From positions 514,764 through 578,763 of the forward strand of contig NZ_JAAAFX010000009.1 of the NCBI RefSeq assembly GCF_019352895.1: 64,000 nucleotides of DNA, in the 5' to 3' direction. The position numbers were made by a program, and so were the translations under genes. The stretch's first letter is position 1, and each line of letters opens with the position of its first letter. The notes below the pieces were generated by a model, which saw nothing but the letters and a program-made list of their open reading frames with translations, made no database searches and had not been told where the DNA came from. This document shows positions 53,927 through 63,689 of the stretch, piece by piece. The stretch comes from Variovorax boronicumulans. GTDB lineage: Bacteria; Pseudomonadota; Gammaproteobacteria; Burkholderiales; Burkholderiaceae_C.

Positions 53927-55123
53927 CTAGGACGCGCCTTCACCCGACTGGTAGAGGGTGACTACGCAGGCACCGCCCAGCCCCAGGTTGTGCTGCAGCG
54001 CCAGGCGCGCGCCGGGCACCTGCCGCTGCTCGGCCGTGCCGCGCAGCTGCCAGACCAGTTCGGCGCATTGCGCCAGGCCGGTGGCGCCCAGCGGATGGCC
54101 CTTGGACAGCAGCCCGCCCGAAGGGTTGACCACCCAGCGGCCGCCGTAGGTGTTGTCGCCGTCGAGCACCATCTTCTCGCCGCCGCCCTCGGGCACCAGG
54201 CCCAGCGCCTCGTAGCTCAGCAGTTCGTTGGCGGTGAAGCAGTCGTGCAGCTCGATCACGTCGATGTCCTCGGGGCCCACGCCGGCCTGCTCGTAGACCC
54301 GCTGCGCGGCGGCGCGCGTCATGTCGAAGCCGATCAGCCGGCGCATGTCGCCGGAGTCGAAGCTGTCGGCGCGGTCGGTGGTCATGGCCTGCGCGGCGAT
54401 GGTGATGCGCGCATCGAGCCCGTGCTTCCGGGCGAAGGCTTCGCTGCACAGGATCGCGGCCGCGGCGCCGCAGGTGGGCGGACAGCATTGCAGGCGGGTC
54501 ATGGGGTCGAAGACCGTGGGCGAGGCCATCACTTCCTCCAGCGTGATCGGCTCGCGGAACACCGCCAGCGGGTTGCGCGCCGCATGGCTGCGGGCCTTGA
54601 CCGCGATGCGGCCGAAGGTGTCGGCGCGCGTATCGTATTCCTGCATGTGCCGGCGCGCGGCACCGCCGAAATACTGCGCGGCAACGGGCGTGCCGGGGGC
54701 CGCGCCCTGCAGGCCTTCCATCGTGGCCTGGAAACGTTCGAGCGGGTTCGGCCGGTCGGTGAACTGCGCGCCGAGCGCGCCGCGCTGCATCTGCTCGAAG
54801 CCCAGCGCGAGCACGCACTCGGCCGCGCCGCTGGCGATGGCCTGGCGTGCGAGGAAGAGGGCGGTCGAGCCGGTCGCGCAGTTGTTGTTGACGTTGACGA
54901 TCGGGATGCCGCTCAGGCCCACGTCGTAGAGCGCCGCCTGCCCGCTGGTCGAGTCGCCGTAGACATGGCCGACGTAGGCCTGCTCGACCTGCGTGTAGTC
55001 GATGCCGGCATCGGCCAGCGCGGCGCGCGTGGCCATCGCGCCCAGCTGGTTGTAGGGCAGGCTGGCGCTGGGCTTGGCGAAGGGCACCATGCCGACGCCG
55101 ACGACCGTGACCTGAGTGCTCAT
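53927..55123 (-). CDS. Thiolase-superfamily protein (lipid-transfer/SCP2-thiolase type)
   Basis: A 398-residue thiolase-like protein. The acyl-accepting Cys82 is in NVNNNCATGSTALFLARQAI and the C-terminal active-site His-containing motifs are present (VIELHDCFTANELLSYEALG, and NPSGGLLSKGHPLGATGLAQ). The HDCFT form is that of SCP2/lipid-transfer thiolases rather than standard biosynthetic thiolases, which fits cleavage of branched or cyclic beta-keto thioesters. Overlaps the acyl-CoA synthetase stop (ATGA at 55120-55123). Confidence 0.9.
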   Translation of the reverse strand: MSTQVTVVGVGMVPFAKPSASLPYNQLGAMATRAALADAGIDYTQVEQAYVGHVYGDSTSGQAALYDVGLSGIPIVNVNNNCATGSTALFLARQAIASGAAECVLALGFEQMQRGALGAQFTDRPNPLERFQATMEGLQGAAPGTPVAAQYFGGAARRHMQEYDTRADTFGRIAVKARSHAARNPLAVFREPITLEEVMASPTVFDPMTRLQCCPPTCGAAAAILCSEAFARKHGLDARITIAAQAMTTDRADSFDSGDMRRLIGFDMTRAAAQRVYEQAGVGPEDIDVIELHDCFTANELLSYEALGLVPEGGGEKMVLDGDNTYGGRWVVNPSGGLLSKGHPLGATGLAQCAELVWQLRGTAEQRQVPGARLALQHNLGLGGACVVTLYQSGEGAS

Positions 55124-57009
55124 GGGGTGTCTCTCCATTCGAGGGTCCAGCGCACCGGCAGGCGGCCGAGCTCGGATTCGGTCTGTTGCATCAGGGCGGC
55201 GCTTTCGGGGCCGGCGGGGCGGGGTGCGCTCACATGGGCTTCGAGCCCGTGCAGCGCATGCGGCACGACGTCGACGTCCACCCGCGCGGGGCCGAGCATC
55301 TTTTCCACGGTCTCGGCCAGCGCCCGGGCGATCGCGAGCTCGCGCAGCTTGGGCTTGAAGATCTTGTTGACGGCCGTGAGCGGCATCGCCTCGAGCACCA
55401 CCACGTCGACCGGCACGGCCGCGCGCTCGGCGATCACGCTGCGCGCATGCGCGAGCAGCTCGGCCGCGCTGCAGCGCGTGTGCTGGCGCAAGGTCACGTA
55501 GGCCATCGGCAGTTCGCCCGCATGGCCGTCGGGTTTGCCGACGGCCGCGGCCAGCTCGACCGCGGGGTGGCGCATCAGGCCTTCCTCGATCATCGCGGGG
55601 TCGATGTTGTGGCCGCCGCGGATGATCAGGTCCTTGGCGCGGCCGGTGAGCCAGAAATAGCCTTGCGCATCCTGGCGCCCGAGGTCGCCGGTGTTGAGCC
55701 AGCCGTCGGCCAGGCAGATGCCCTGGTTGTCCTTGTCCTGCACATAGCCGGAGAACACGTAGGGCCCGCGCAGCAGCAGCGTGCCGATCTCGTCGACCGC
55801 CGCCTCGCGCAGCACCGCGCCGTCGGCGCCCAGCTGCACGACCTTCATCTCCTGGTAGGGCAGCCGCAGCCCGATCGAGCCGATCGCGCGCCGGCCGTCG
55901 CGCGGGTTGAGCGCGCTCACGCAGGTGGCCTCGGTCATGCCGTAGCCCTCGAGCAGTTGCAGCCCGGTGGCGGCCTCGAAGCGCTGGAACAGCTCGGGCG
56001 ACAGCGGTGCCGCACCGCAGATCGCGAAGCGCAGCGAGGCCAGGTCGGCGCCGTCCTGCGGCACGTTGAGCAGCGCCGACAGCACGGTCGGCACGGCGCT
56101 GAACAAGGTGGCGCGGTAGCGCTCCACCGAGCGCCAGAAGGCGGCGAAAGTGCGCGGCTCTCGGTAGCCCGCGGGCGACAGCATCACCACGTGCGCGCCC
56201 ACGCTGAAGGGCGCCAGGCCCGTGACCATCATCGCGTTGGAATGGAACAGCGGCAGGCCGCACAGCAGCGTGTCGTGCGGGCCCATCGCGACCGCCGTCG
56301 ACACCGCCCAGGCGTTGGCGGCCTCGTTGAAGTGGGTGCGGCGCGCCAGCTTCGGCGTGCCGGTGGTGCCGCCGGTGTGGAAGTAGGAGGCGATGTCCTC
56401 GCCCTGCGGCGCGGCGCCGACCAGGGCGTCGGCCGGCTGGGTGTCCAGCAGCGTGTCGAAGTCGAGGGCCCACGTAGGGCAGGCGTCGATGCCGCCCACG
56501 CGCAGCACCGCCTGCAGCGTCGGCACGCGCTCGCGCAGCGTCTCGACCTTCTCCCAGATGCCGGGCTGCGCCTGCCGGCCCTGCGCGACCAGCACGCGCG
56601 TGCCGGCGGCGTTGAGGATGCCGGCCATGTGGTCGACTTCCAGGAAGGGATTGACCGGGTTCACGATGCCCGCCGCTTCGGCGCCCCAGAGCGTGAAGTG
56701 GGTCTGCGGCAGGTTGGGCAGCAGATACGAGACCACCTCGCGCCGGCCCACGCCCAGCCGGGTGAAGGCGTTGGCGGCCTGCGTGACGCGCGCCGCCAGT
56801 GCGGCGTAGTCGAAGCGCATCTCGCCGTCGGCCGGATCGCCGGTGGGCACGAAGGTCAGCGCCGGCGCGCCGGGCGTGCGTTCGGCCTGCCGCACCAGGG
56901 CCGCGTAGCTCGAGACGGGCGAGGCCAGGCGCTGGTGGATCGGCACGCGCTCGATGGCTTCGATGTCGCGCAGGTCGCGCAGGGGAAGGGGCGTGGTGCT
57001 CATGGGCAT
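55120..57009 (-). CDS. AMP-dependent acyl-CoA synthetase
   Basis: A 629-residue ANL-family ligase. Core motifs: phosphate loop YFHTGGTTGTPKLARRTHFN (A3), EGYGMTEATCVSALN (A5), NTGDLGRQDAQGYFWLTGRA (A7-A8) and the C-terminal catalytic Lys in NKIFKPKLRELAIAR. It would activate the pathway's carboxylic acid as a CoA thioester. Two in-frame ATGs (57009, 57003) are possible. Overlaps the thiolase gene and starts four bases before the end of the dehydrogenase-like gene. Confidence 0.92.
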   Translation of the reverse strand: MPMSTTPLPLRDLRDIEAIERVPIHQRLASPVSSYAALVRQAERTPGAPALTFVPTGDPADGEMRFDYAALAARVTQAANAFTRLGVGRREVVSYLLPNLPQTHFTLWGAEAAGIVNPVNPFLEVDHMAGILNAAGTRVLVAQGRQAQPGIWEKVETLRERVPTLQAVLRVGGIDACPTWALDFDTLLDTQPADALVGAAPQGEDIASYFHTGGTTGTPKLARRTHFNEAANAWAVSTAVAMGPHDTLLCGLPLFHSNAMMVTGLAPFSVGAHVVMLSPAGYREPRTFAAFWRSVERYRATLFSAVPTVLSALLNVPQDGADLASLRFAICGAAPLSPELFQRFEAATGLQLLEGYGMTEATCVSALNPRDGRRAIGSIGLRLPYQEMKVVQLGADGAVLREAAVDEIGTLLLRGPYVFSGYVQDKDNQGICLADGWLNTGDLGRQDAQGYFWLTGRAKDLIIRGGHNIDPAMIEEGLMRHPAVELAAAVGKPDGHAGELPMAYVTLRQHTRCSAAELLAHARSVIAERAAVPVDVVVLEAMPLTAVNKIFKPKLRELAIARALAETVEKMLGPARVDVDVVPHALHGLEAHVSAPRPAGPESAALMQQTESELGRLPVRWTLEWRDTP

Positions 57010-57013
57010 CCGT

Positions 57014-58150
57014 TCAGTCGCTGATGGTCAGCTCGGGCTTGGCCACCAGGCCGAAGGCGCGCAGCTGGCCCAGCAGTTCGTGGTGGCCGAAGGCCTGGCA
57101 GCCCGAGGCGAAGCCCACGCGTTTCGGCGGCTGCTGCAGCAGCGCATGCGCGGCGTAGGCCTGCAGCAGGCCGGTCTGCTTGTAGTTGCTGTTGCCGAAG
57201 ATCACGCAGTGCGCGCGGCCCAGCGGGCCCGAGGCGTGGACCGAGTCGACCGACTTGTTGAGCCGCGGGTTCTCGCGCGGCGGCATGGTGTTCATCACGC
57301 TCGCGGCGGTCTGCGACAGCGCCGCATAGCGGTCCTGCTCGTTCATGCCTTCGGTGGCCTTGAGGGCCGCCTCGACGATCTTCGGCACGCCCATCATCAG
57401 CGGCTTGTTGAACACGCCGCCCAGCACCTTGACGTTGGCCACCCGCGGGTCCTTGCGGAACCACACCGGGTGCGAGGTGCCGCCCCAGGGCAGGGCCAGC
57501 GCCAGCTCGTGCTGGCCAGGGATCGCGAGGCTGTAGAGCCCCGCGTCGGGCTGCCACTCGACCAAGCGGTTCTGCTGCAGGTGGAAGGCCTTGGAGGTCG
57601 CGGCGTTGACCAGGATGGTCTGGGTCGAGGCGATGGTCGGGCTGCCGCCCCAGAACACCGCGATGTCGAGCGTGTCCAGGCCGGGCGTCTCCAGACACAG
57701 CTGGGCCGCGATCTCGCCCGTGGTGTACATGTGGGCCAGGCCGGGCGACAGCAATAGGCCGGCGGCCGCGAACTGCGCGCCGTACTCGGCCTCGAGCGTG
57801 ATCAGCCAGTCCTGTTCGCCCGTGGTGTCGGTGTAGTGGCACTTGGCGGCCAGGCAGGCCTGCACCACCTCGGGCCCGAACTTCGCGAAGGGGCCCACGG
57901 TGTTCAGCACCACCGAGGCGCCGGTGAACAGCTTCGTCAGCGCCGCCGTCGTGTGCTCCACCGCCACCACTTCGTAGTCGGCGGTCTCGATGCCCGGCAC
58001 GTTCGACTGCATCGCCGCCTGCAGCTTGTCGGCGCTGCGCCCCGCCGCGATGAAGGGGATGCCGTACTCGCGCAGGTACTCGCAGACCAGCCGGCCGGTG
58101 TAGCCGCTGGCGCCGTAGACGATGACGGGTTTCTTGGCGCTGTTGTTCAT
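57014..58150 (-). CDS. Saccharopine-dehydrogenase-like NAD(P)-binding protein
   Basis: A 378-residue protein. The N-terminal Rossmann domain has VIVYGASGYTGRLVCEYLRE (GxSGxTG), followed by GRSADKLQAAM and VVLNTVGPFAKFGPEVVQAC, CHYTDTTGEQDWL, all typical of saccharopine dehydrogenase/trans-acting enoyl-reductase-like proteins. The C-terminal domain (PPRENPRLNKSVDSVHASGP) belongs to a subgroup with unknown chemistry. ATG 58150 chosen by family start. Separated from the upstream SDR gene by 153 bp containing two hairpins. Confidence 0.85.
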   Translation of the reverse strand: MNNSAKKPVIVYGASGYTGRLVCEYLREYGIPFIAAGRSADKLQAAMQSNVPGIETADYEVVAVEHTTAALTKLFTGASVVLNTVGPFAKFGPEVVQACLAAKCHYTDTTGEQDWLITLEAEYGAQFAAAGLLLSPGLAHMYTTGEIAAQLCLETPGLDTLDIAVFWGGSPTIASTQTILVNAATSKAFHLQQNRLVEWQPDAGLYSLAIPGQHELALALPWGGTSHPVWFRKDPRVANVKVLGGVFNKPLMMGVPKIVEAALKATEGMNEQDRYAALSQTAASVMNTMPPRENPRLNKSVDSVHASGPLGRAHCVIFGNSNYKQTGLLQAYAAHALLQQPPKRVGFASGCQAFGHHELLGQLRAFGLVAKPELTISD

Positions 58151-58210
58151 GTTCGGTCTCCGTGAATTTGTCTTTGAAAGTAGGTCCCCAAGGGACGGCC
58201 TGCTGCCAGG

Positions 58211-58262
58211 GCACCCGTGGATCCGGCTCCGCCGATCCACCGGGTGCGCCCCCCTTGGGGGG
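58211..58262. repeat. Tandem palindromes in an intra-operon gap
   Basis: Near-perfect arms GCACCCGTGGATC (58211-58223) and GATCCACCGGGTGC (58234-58247), one base inserted, are followed by CCCCCC-TT-GGGGGG (58249-58262). They fill the 153-bp gap between the SDR and saccharopine-dehydrogenase-like genes. They could be a REP-type element or an attenuator/processing site; there is no T-run. Confidence 0.5.
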
Positions 58263-58303
58263 AAGGGCCGGGCGACACGCAGTGCGCCCGGACCATCGGG
58301 GGG

Positions 58304-59068
58304 TTACAACAATGACGCGCGGGTGCCGCCGTCGAGGACGTGGACCGCGCCGTTGGAGAAGGCGGCGCGCGGCGAGGCCAGGAAGACCGCCAGCTTCGCG
58401 ACTTCCTCGGCCGTGCCGTAGCGGCCCTGCTTCTGCGCCACCAGCGCGTCGAAGTCGGGCAGGCCCAGCATCTTCTCGAACTCGGCCTTGCGCGGCTTGA
58501 CCATGTCGGTGTCGATGAAGCCCGGCAGGATCGCGTTGACGCGGATGTGGTGGGCGCGCAGCTCGACCGAGGCGGTCTGCGTGAGCGACACCACGCCGGC
58601 CTTGGCGGCCGCGTAGTGGCCGATCAGCGGCACGGCGGCCTGGGCCGTGATCGAGGCCATCGTGACGATCGCGCCGCCGCCCGCGGCAATCATGGCCGGC
58701 GCCGCATAGCGGATGCAGAGGAACACGCCGTCGAGGTTGACCGACAGCACCTCGCGCCATTGCGCATAGCTCATCTGCACCAGCGGCACGACCGAGGCCA
58801 CGCCGGCGTTGGGCACCATGATGTCGAGCCGGCCGTGCGCCTCGACCGCGGCCGCGACCAGCGCCTCGACCTCCAGCGGTTCGCGCACGTCGCAGGCCAC
58901 GGCGATCGCGCCGGGCAGCGAAGCGGCCACGCGCCGCGCGGCCGCCGGATCGAGGTCGGACACCACGAGCTTCGCACCGTGGGCCGCATAGGCGCGCGCG
59001 ACGGCCTCGCCGAGGCCCTTGCCCGCACCGGTGACGATCGCCACCTTGTCTTGGAGAAGATTTTTCAT
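58304..59068 (-). CDS. Short-chain dehydrogenase/reductase 2
   Basis: A 254-residue classical SDR: cofactor motif TGAGKGLG (about 15-22), NAG in VPNAGVASVV, catalytic Ser/Tyr/Lys in MASITAQAAVPLIGHYAAAK with YAAAK, and PGFIDTDM. Asp at the end of beta 2 (VVSDLDPAAA) favours NAD. Overlaps SDR 1 by four bases; possibly the two act in sequence on a hydroxy/oxo intermediate. Confidence 0.92.
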   Translation of the reverse strand: MKNLLQDKVAIVTGAGKGLGEAVARAYAAHGAKLVVSDLDPAAARRVAASLPGAIAVACDVREPLEVEALVAAAVEAHGRLDIMVPNAGVASVVPLVQMSYAQWREVLSVNLDGVFLCIRYAAPAMIAAGGGAIVTMASITAQAAVPLIGHYAAAKAGVVSLTQTASVELRAHHIRVNAILPGFIDTDMVKPRKAEFEKMLGLPDFDALVAQKQGRYGTAEEVAKLAVFLASPRAAFSNGAVHVLDGGTRASLL

Positions 59069-59826
59069 AGCAGGCTCGCGGACAGGCCGCCGTCCAGAAC
59101 ATAGTGGGAGCCGGTGGTCCAGCTGGCGTCGTCGGAGGCCAGGAAGGCCACCATCTCGGCGACTTCCAGCACGGTCCCTAGCCGCTGCTGCTTGAGCGCG
59201 ACCAGCGTGTCCCAGGGCACGCCCACGGCCGCCTCGACGGTCGGCACCAGCCGGTCGACCATGGCGGTGCCGATGAAGCCCGGACAGACCGCGTTGATGC
59301 GCAGGCCGGTCGGTCGCAGCTCGACCGCCGCCACGCGGGTGAGCTGGATCACCGCCGCCTTCGATGCGCAGTAGGAGCCGAACAGCGGCGCGCCGCCGAT
59401 GCCGGCCAGCGAGGACATGTTGACGATCGAGCCGCGGCCCGAGGCGACCAGCGCGCCGAGCGCGTGCTTCATGCCCAGGAACACGCCCTTGACGTTGATC
59501 GCCATCAGCCGGTCGAACTCTTCCTCGCTCTGTTCGAACAGCGGCTTGACGATCTCGATGCCGGCGTTGTTGACCAGCGTGTCGAGGCTGCCGAAGGCGG
59601 CCACGGTGGCGTCGACCGCGGCCTGCATGTCGGCCGCCGAGGTGACGTCGCAGCGCACCGCCCGGGCCTGAGGCCCGAGCGTGTCCGCCGCGCGTTGCGC
59701 ACCGGGCCCGTCGATGTCGGCGAGCATGACCTGTGCGCCGCGCTCGACGAACAGTTCGGCGATGGCCAGGCCGATGCCCTGCGCCGCGCCGGTGATGAGG
59801 GCCTTGCGGCCCTGCAGTTCTGGCAT
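59065..59826 (-). CDS. Short-chain dehydrogenase/reductase 1
   Basis: A 253-residue classical SDR. TGAAQGIG cofactor motif, Asp in MLADIDGPGA (NAD preference), NNAG in TLVNNAGIEIV, active-site Ser in MSSLAGIGGAPLFGSYCASK with YCASK, PGFIGTAM. First gene of the operon; its promoter lies in the 158 bp between it and the convergent-side end of the sigma-54 activator gene. Start ATG 59826. Confidence 0.92.
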   Translation of the reverse strand: MPELQGRKALITGAAQGIGLAIAELFVERGAQVMLADIDGPGAQRAADTLGPQARAVRCDVTSAADMQAAVDATVAAFGSLDTLVNNAGIEIVKPLFEQSEEEFDRLMAINVKGVFLGMKHALGALVASGRGSIVNMSSLAGIGGAPLFGSYCASKAAVIQLTRVAAVELRPTGLRINAVCPGFIGTAMVDRLVPTVEAAVGVPWDTLVALKQQRLGTVLEVAEMVAFLASDDASWTTGSHYVLDGGLSASLL

Positions 59827-59984
59827 GGGTGTCTCCTTTGTTGTGCACCCATTGGAGCAAGGGGTGGTGCGCGCGGGCGCCCACAAAAAGGATGGAAATC
59901 TTCGTTGCAGTGCAGCAATGGTGACGCGCGCACGACCTGCACGATCGCGGCAGCCGAGCGCTCCGCCCGACCGCCTGGCCAGCC

Positions 59985-61889
59985 TCAGCGCGCCTCGCGG
60001 CGCAGGTGGCGGTAGACCGTGCTTCGGTGCACGCCCAGGCGTGCCGCGGCCTGCGCGACATTTCCGTCGGCCGCGCGCAGGGCGCTGCGGATTTCCTGAT
60101 GGGTCAGGTCGGCCAGCGGGGTGGCGGCCGTGGCGCGCAGTGCCGGGTCGCTGTCGTGGACGCCAGCGGGCGACGCGACCGCCGCGGCGGATTGGATGCG
60201 CGCCGGCAGCAGCTCGATGCCGATCTCGGTATCGGGCTCGGCCAGCGCGGTCAGCGTCCGCAGCACGGCCAGCAGTTCGCGCACATTGCCGGGCCATGAA
60301 AAGTCGCAGAGCCTTTGCAGCGCCTCGTCGCTCAGGCTCAGGCGGTGGCCCTGGCCGCCGGCTTGGGCGAAGAGCTTGCGAACCAGCACCACCTTGTCCT
60401 CGCGCTCGCGCAGGCTCGGCAGGCGCGCCTCGTAGCCGTTGACCCGGAACATCAGGTCGGCGCGGAAGCGGCCCGATGCCGCCAGCGCGGCCAGGTCGCA
60501 ATGCGTGGCGCAGACCAGCTGGAAATCGACCGGTGCGGCGCGCCCGCCGCCCAGCGGCATCACGGTCTTGTCCTCGAGCACGCGCAGCAGCCGGGTCTGC
60601 AGCAAAAGCGGCATGTCGCCGATCTCGTCGAGCATCAGCGTGCCGCCATGGGCCTCGCGGATGCGGCCCGCCGCGCCCTGGCGGCGCGCACCGGTGAACG
60701 CGCCTTCGTCGTAGCCGAAGAGCTCGGCTTCGATCAGGCTGTCGGGCAGGGCGGCGCAATTGACGATCACCAGCGGCCCCGCGCGGCGCTGGCTCGCCGC
60801 ATGCAGGCGCCGGGCGAACACCTCCTTGCCCACGCCGGTCTCGCCGGTGACCAGCACCGACACGCCGGCGTCGATCACCTTGACGGCCTGCTGCAGTGCG
60901 CGCGCAACGGTGCTGTCTTCGGGGGCTTCGGACGATCGTGCGTCCGCCCCCACGTCCGCCTGCACATCCTGCCGCGTGGACGGCACCTGCCGCGCCGGTC
61001 GGCTCGGCCGGGCTTGCCGGCTGACGACGATCCGCTGACCCCCGGCCAGCGTCAGCGGGACCGCGTCGCGGCCCGTGGTGTGCCAGCGCTGGCCCAGCAA
61101 CTGCTCGACGGGCTGGTCGAGCACCGCGCGCCACGACAGGCCCAGCAGGCCCAGTGCGATCCGGTTGGCGGCCACGACGTGTCCGTCGACGATCGTGAGC
61201 AGGCCTTCGCGCGGGCTGCCCAGCACCGCGGCATTGGCATGGAAGCGCACGGTGTCGCCGGTCGCGCGGGCCAGCATCATGCGGTGCTCGATCTGCTGCG
61301 AGGCCATGCGCACCAGGCCCAGCGTATGGCCGTCGATGCGGATCGCGTCGCCCGAGATGTCGAGCACGCCCGCGATCTCGCCGCGGCCGGTAAAGATCGG
61401 CGCAGCCGCGCAACCCAGGCCGCCATGGCCCGAGAGGAAATGTTCGCCGCCCAGCACCGCCAGCGCCTGGCGCTCGACCAGCACCGTGCCGATCGCGTTG
61501 GTGCCGCAGCGCTGCTCGGACCAGTCCACGCCCGGCAGCAACGCCACGCGCTGGGCCTTGGGCAGGAAGTCGGGGCTGCCGATCTCGTCGAGGATCACGC
61601 CGGCCGCGTCGGTGACGATCACCACGCAGCCGTGGCCGATCGCATGTTCGGCCAGCGCATCGAGTTCGGGCTGCGCGCTCTCCAGCAGCAGACGCGAGGC
61701 TTCCTTGCGCTCGGCCAGCGCGCAGGCGCTCAGCGGGGTGGGCTCCATGGCCCAGACGCCGGCGCCGCGCGAGCGCGTCCAGGAGCGCGAGATGTGCGGC
61801 GCCAGCCCATCGCTCGGCGTGTGGCCCTGGTTGAAGAACAGCTCACGGGCTCGCTCGGTCCGCTGGACCAGCTCCGTTGCATCCGACAT
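59985..61889 (-). CDS. Sigma-54-dependent activator, AcoR type
   Basis: A 634-residue activator. An N-terminal GAF-type sensor (about 75-205; VIVTDAAGVILDEIGSP, EQRCGTNAIGTVLVERQAL), a PAS-like segment (220-290), the AAA+ domain with Walker A GETGVGKE (349-356), the sigma-54 contact GAFTGA (396-401) and Walker B LMLDEIGD, and a C-terminal Fis HTH (VAQAAARLGVHRSTVYRHLR). The intact GAFTGA means it can drive sigma-54 promoters. It resembles AcoR/acetoin and alcohol catabolism activators. Divergent from the aldehyde dehydrogenase gene; the SDR operon lies downstream of it. Confidence 0.94.
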   Translation of the reverse strand: MSDATELVQRTERARELFFNQGHTPSDGLAPHISRSWTRSRGAGVWAMEPTPLSACALAERKEASRLLLESAQPELDALAEHAIGHGCVVIVTDAAGVILDEIGSPDFLPKAQRVALLPGVDWSEQRCGTNAIGTVLVERQALAVLGGEHFLSGHGGLGCAAAPIFTGRGEIAGVLDISGDAIRIDGHTLGLVRMASQQIEHRMMLARATGDTVRFHANAAVLGSPREGLLTIVDGHVVAANRIALGLLGLSWRAVLDQPVEQLLGQRWHTTGRDAVPLTLAGGQRIVVSRQARPSRPARQVPSTRQDVQADVGADARSSEAPEDSTVARALQQAVKVIDAGVSVLVTGETGVGKEVFARRLHAASQRRAGPLVIVNCAALPDSLIEAELFGYDEGAFTGARRQGAAGRIREAHGGTLMLDEIGDMPLLLQTRLLRVLEDKTVMPLGGGRAAPVDFQLVCATHCDLAALAASGRFRADLMFRVNGYEARLPSLREREDKVVLVRKLFAQAGGQGHRLSLSDEALQRLCDFSWPGNVRELLAVLRTLTALAEPDTEIGIELLPARIQSAAAVASPAGVHDSDPALRATAATPLADLTHQEIRSALRAADGNVAQAAARLGVHRSTVYRHLRREAR

Positions 61890-61900
61890 GGTGTCTCCTT

Positions 61901-62074
61901 TGTCGCTGCGCGTCGCGTGATGCGACATGTTCGCCCGACTATGTCGCAGTTCGCGACGTCAGGCAATGCGCAGGCCGTTGGCCATCATGCCGCAGAGGCC
62001 GGTGGGCTCGGCTTGCCACAGGGGAGCCACGGCGTGCGACAGGGGCGATGACGATGGCTAGGGATAGTCCCTAG
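61901..62074. promoter_or_regulatory. Upstream activator half-sites and inverted repeat
   Basis: Half-sites TGTCGC/GCGACA occur at 61901-61906, 61922-61927, 61942-61947 and 62036-62041, with shorter GTCGC/GCGAC copies at 61912-61916 and 61953-61957. This density in a promoter gap suits an enhancer for the AcoR-type protein. A perfect CTAGGGA-TAG-TCCCTAG dyad (62058-62074) lies just upstream of the promoter. Confidence 0.6.
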
Positions 62075-62080
62075 AAGAGC

Positions 62081-62096
62081 CGGTACAGGCTTTGCA
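62081..62096 (+). promoter_or_regulatory. Sigma-54 (-24/-12) promoter of the aldehyde dehydrogenase gene
   Basis: CGGTACAGGCTTTGCA matches TGGCAC-N5-TTGCA with two changes and correct GG-N10-GC spacing. It lies about 70 bp upstream of ATG 62167 and downstream of the enhancer-like half-sites. Presence of a GAFTGA activator gene next to it supports the call. Confidence 0.7.
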
Positions 62097-62166
62097 AGTG
62101 CTGCTTCACCGCGACGGCGCGGTGAATCCCAACCACTCGGCAACCACTCGATTTGGAGACACAGAC

Positions 62167-63687
<1,521 letters not shown>

Positions 63688-63689
63688 CC

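Noticed and set aside
59827-59984. Sigma-54 promoter for the SDR operon
   Set aside because: GG-N10-GC can be found on the minus strand but without the TTGC core, and the best TTGCT lies one base out of register; no TGTCGC sites nearby.
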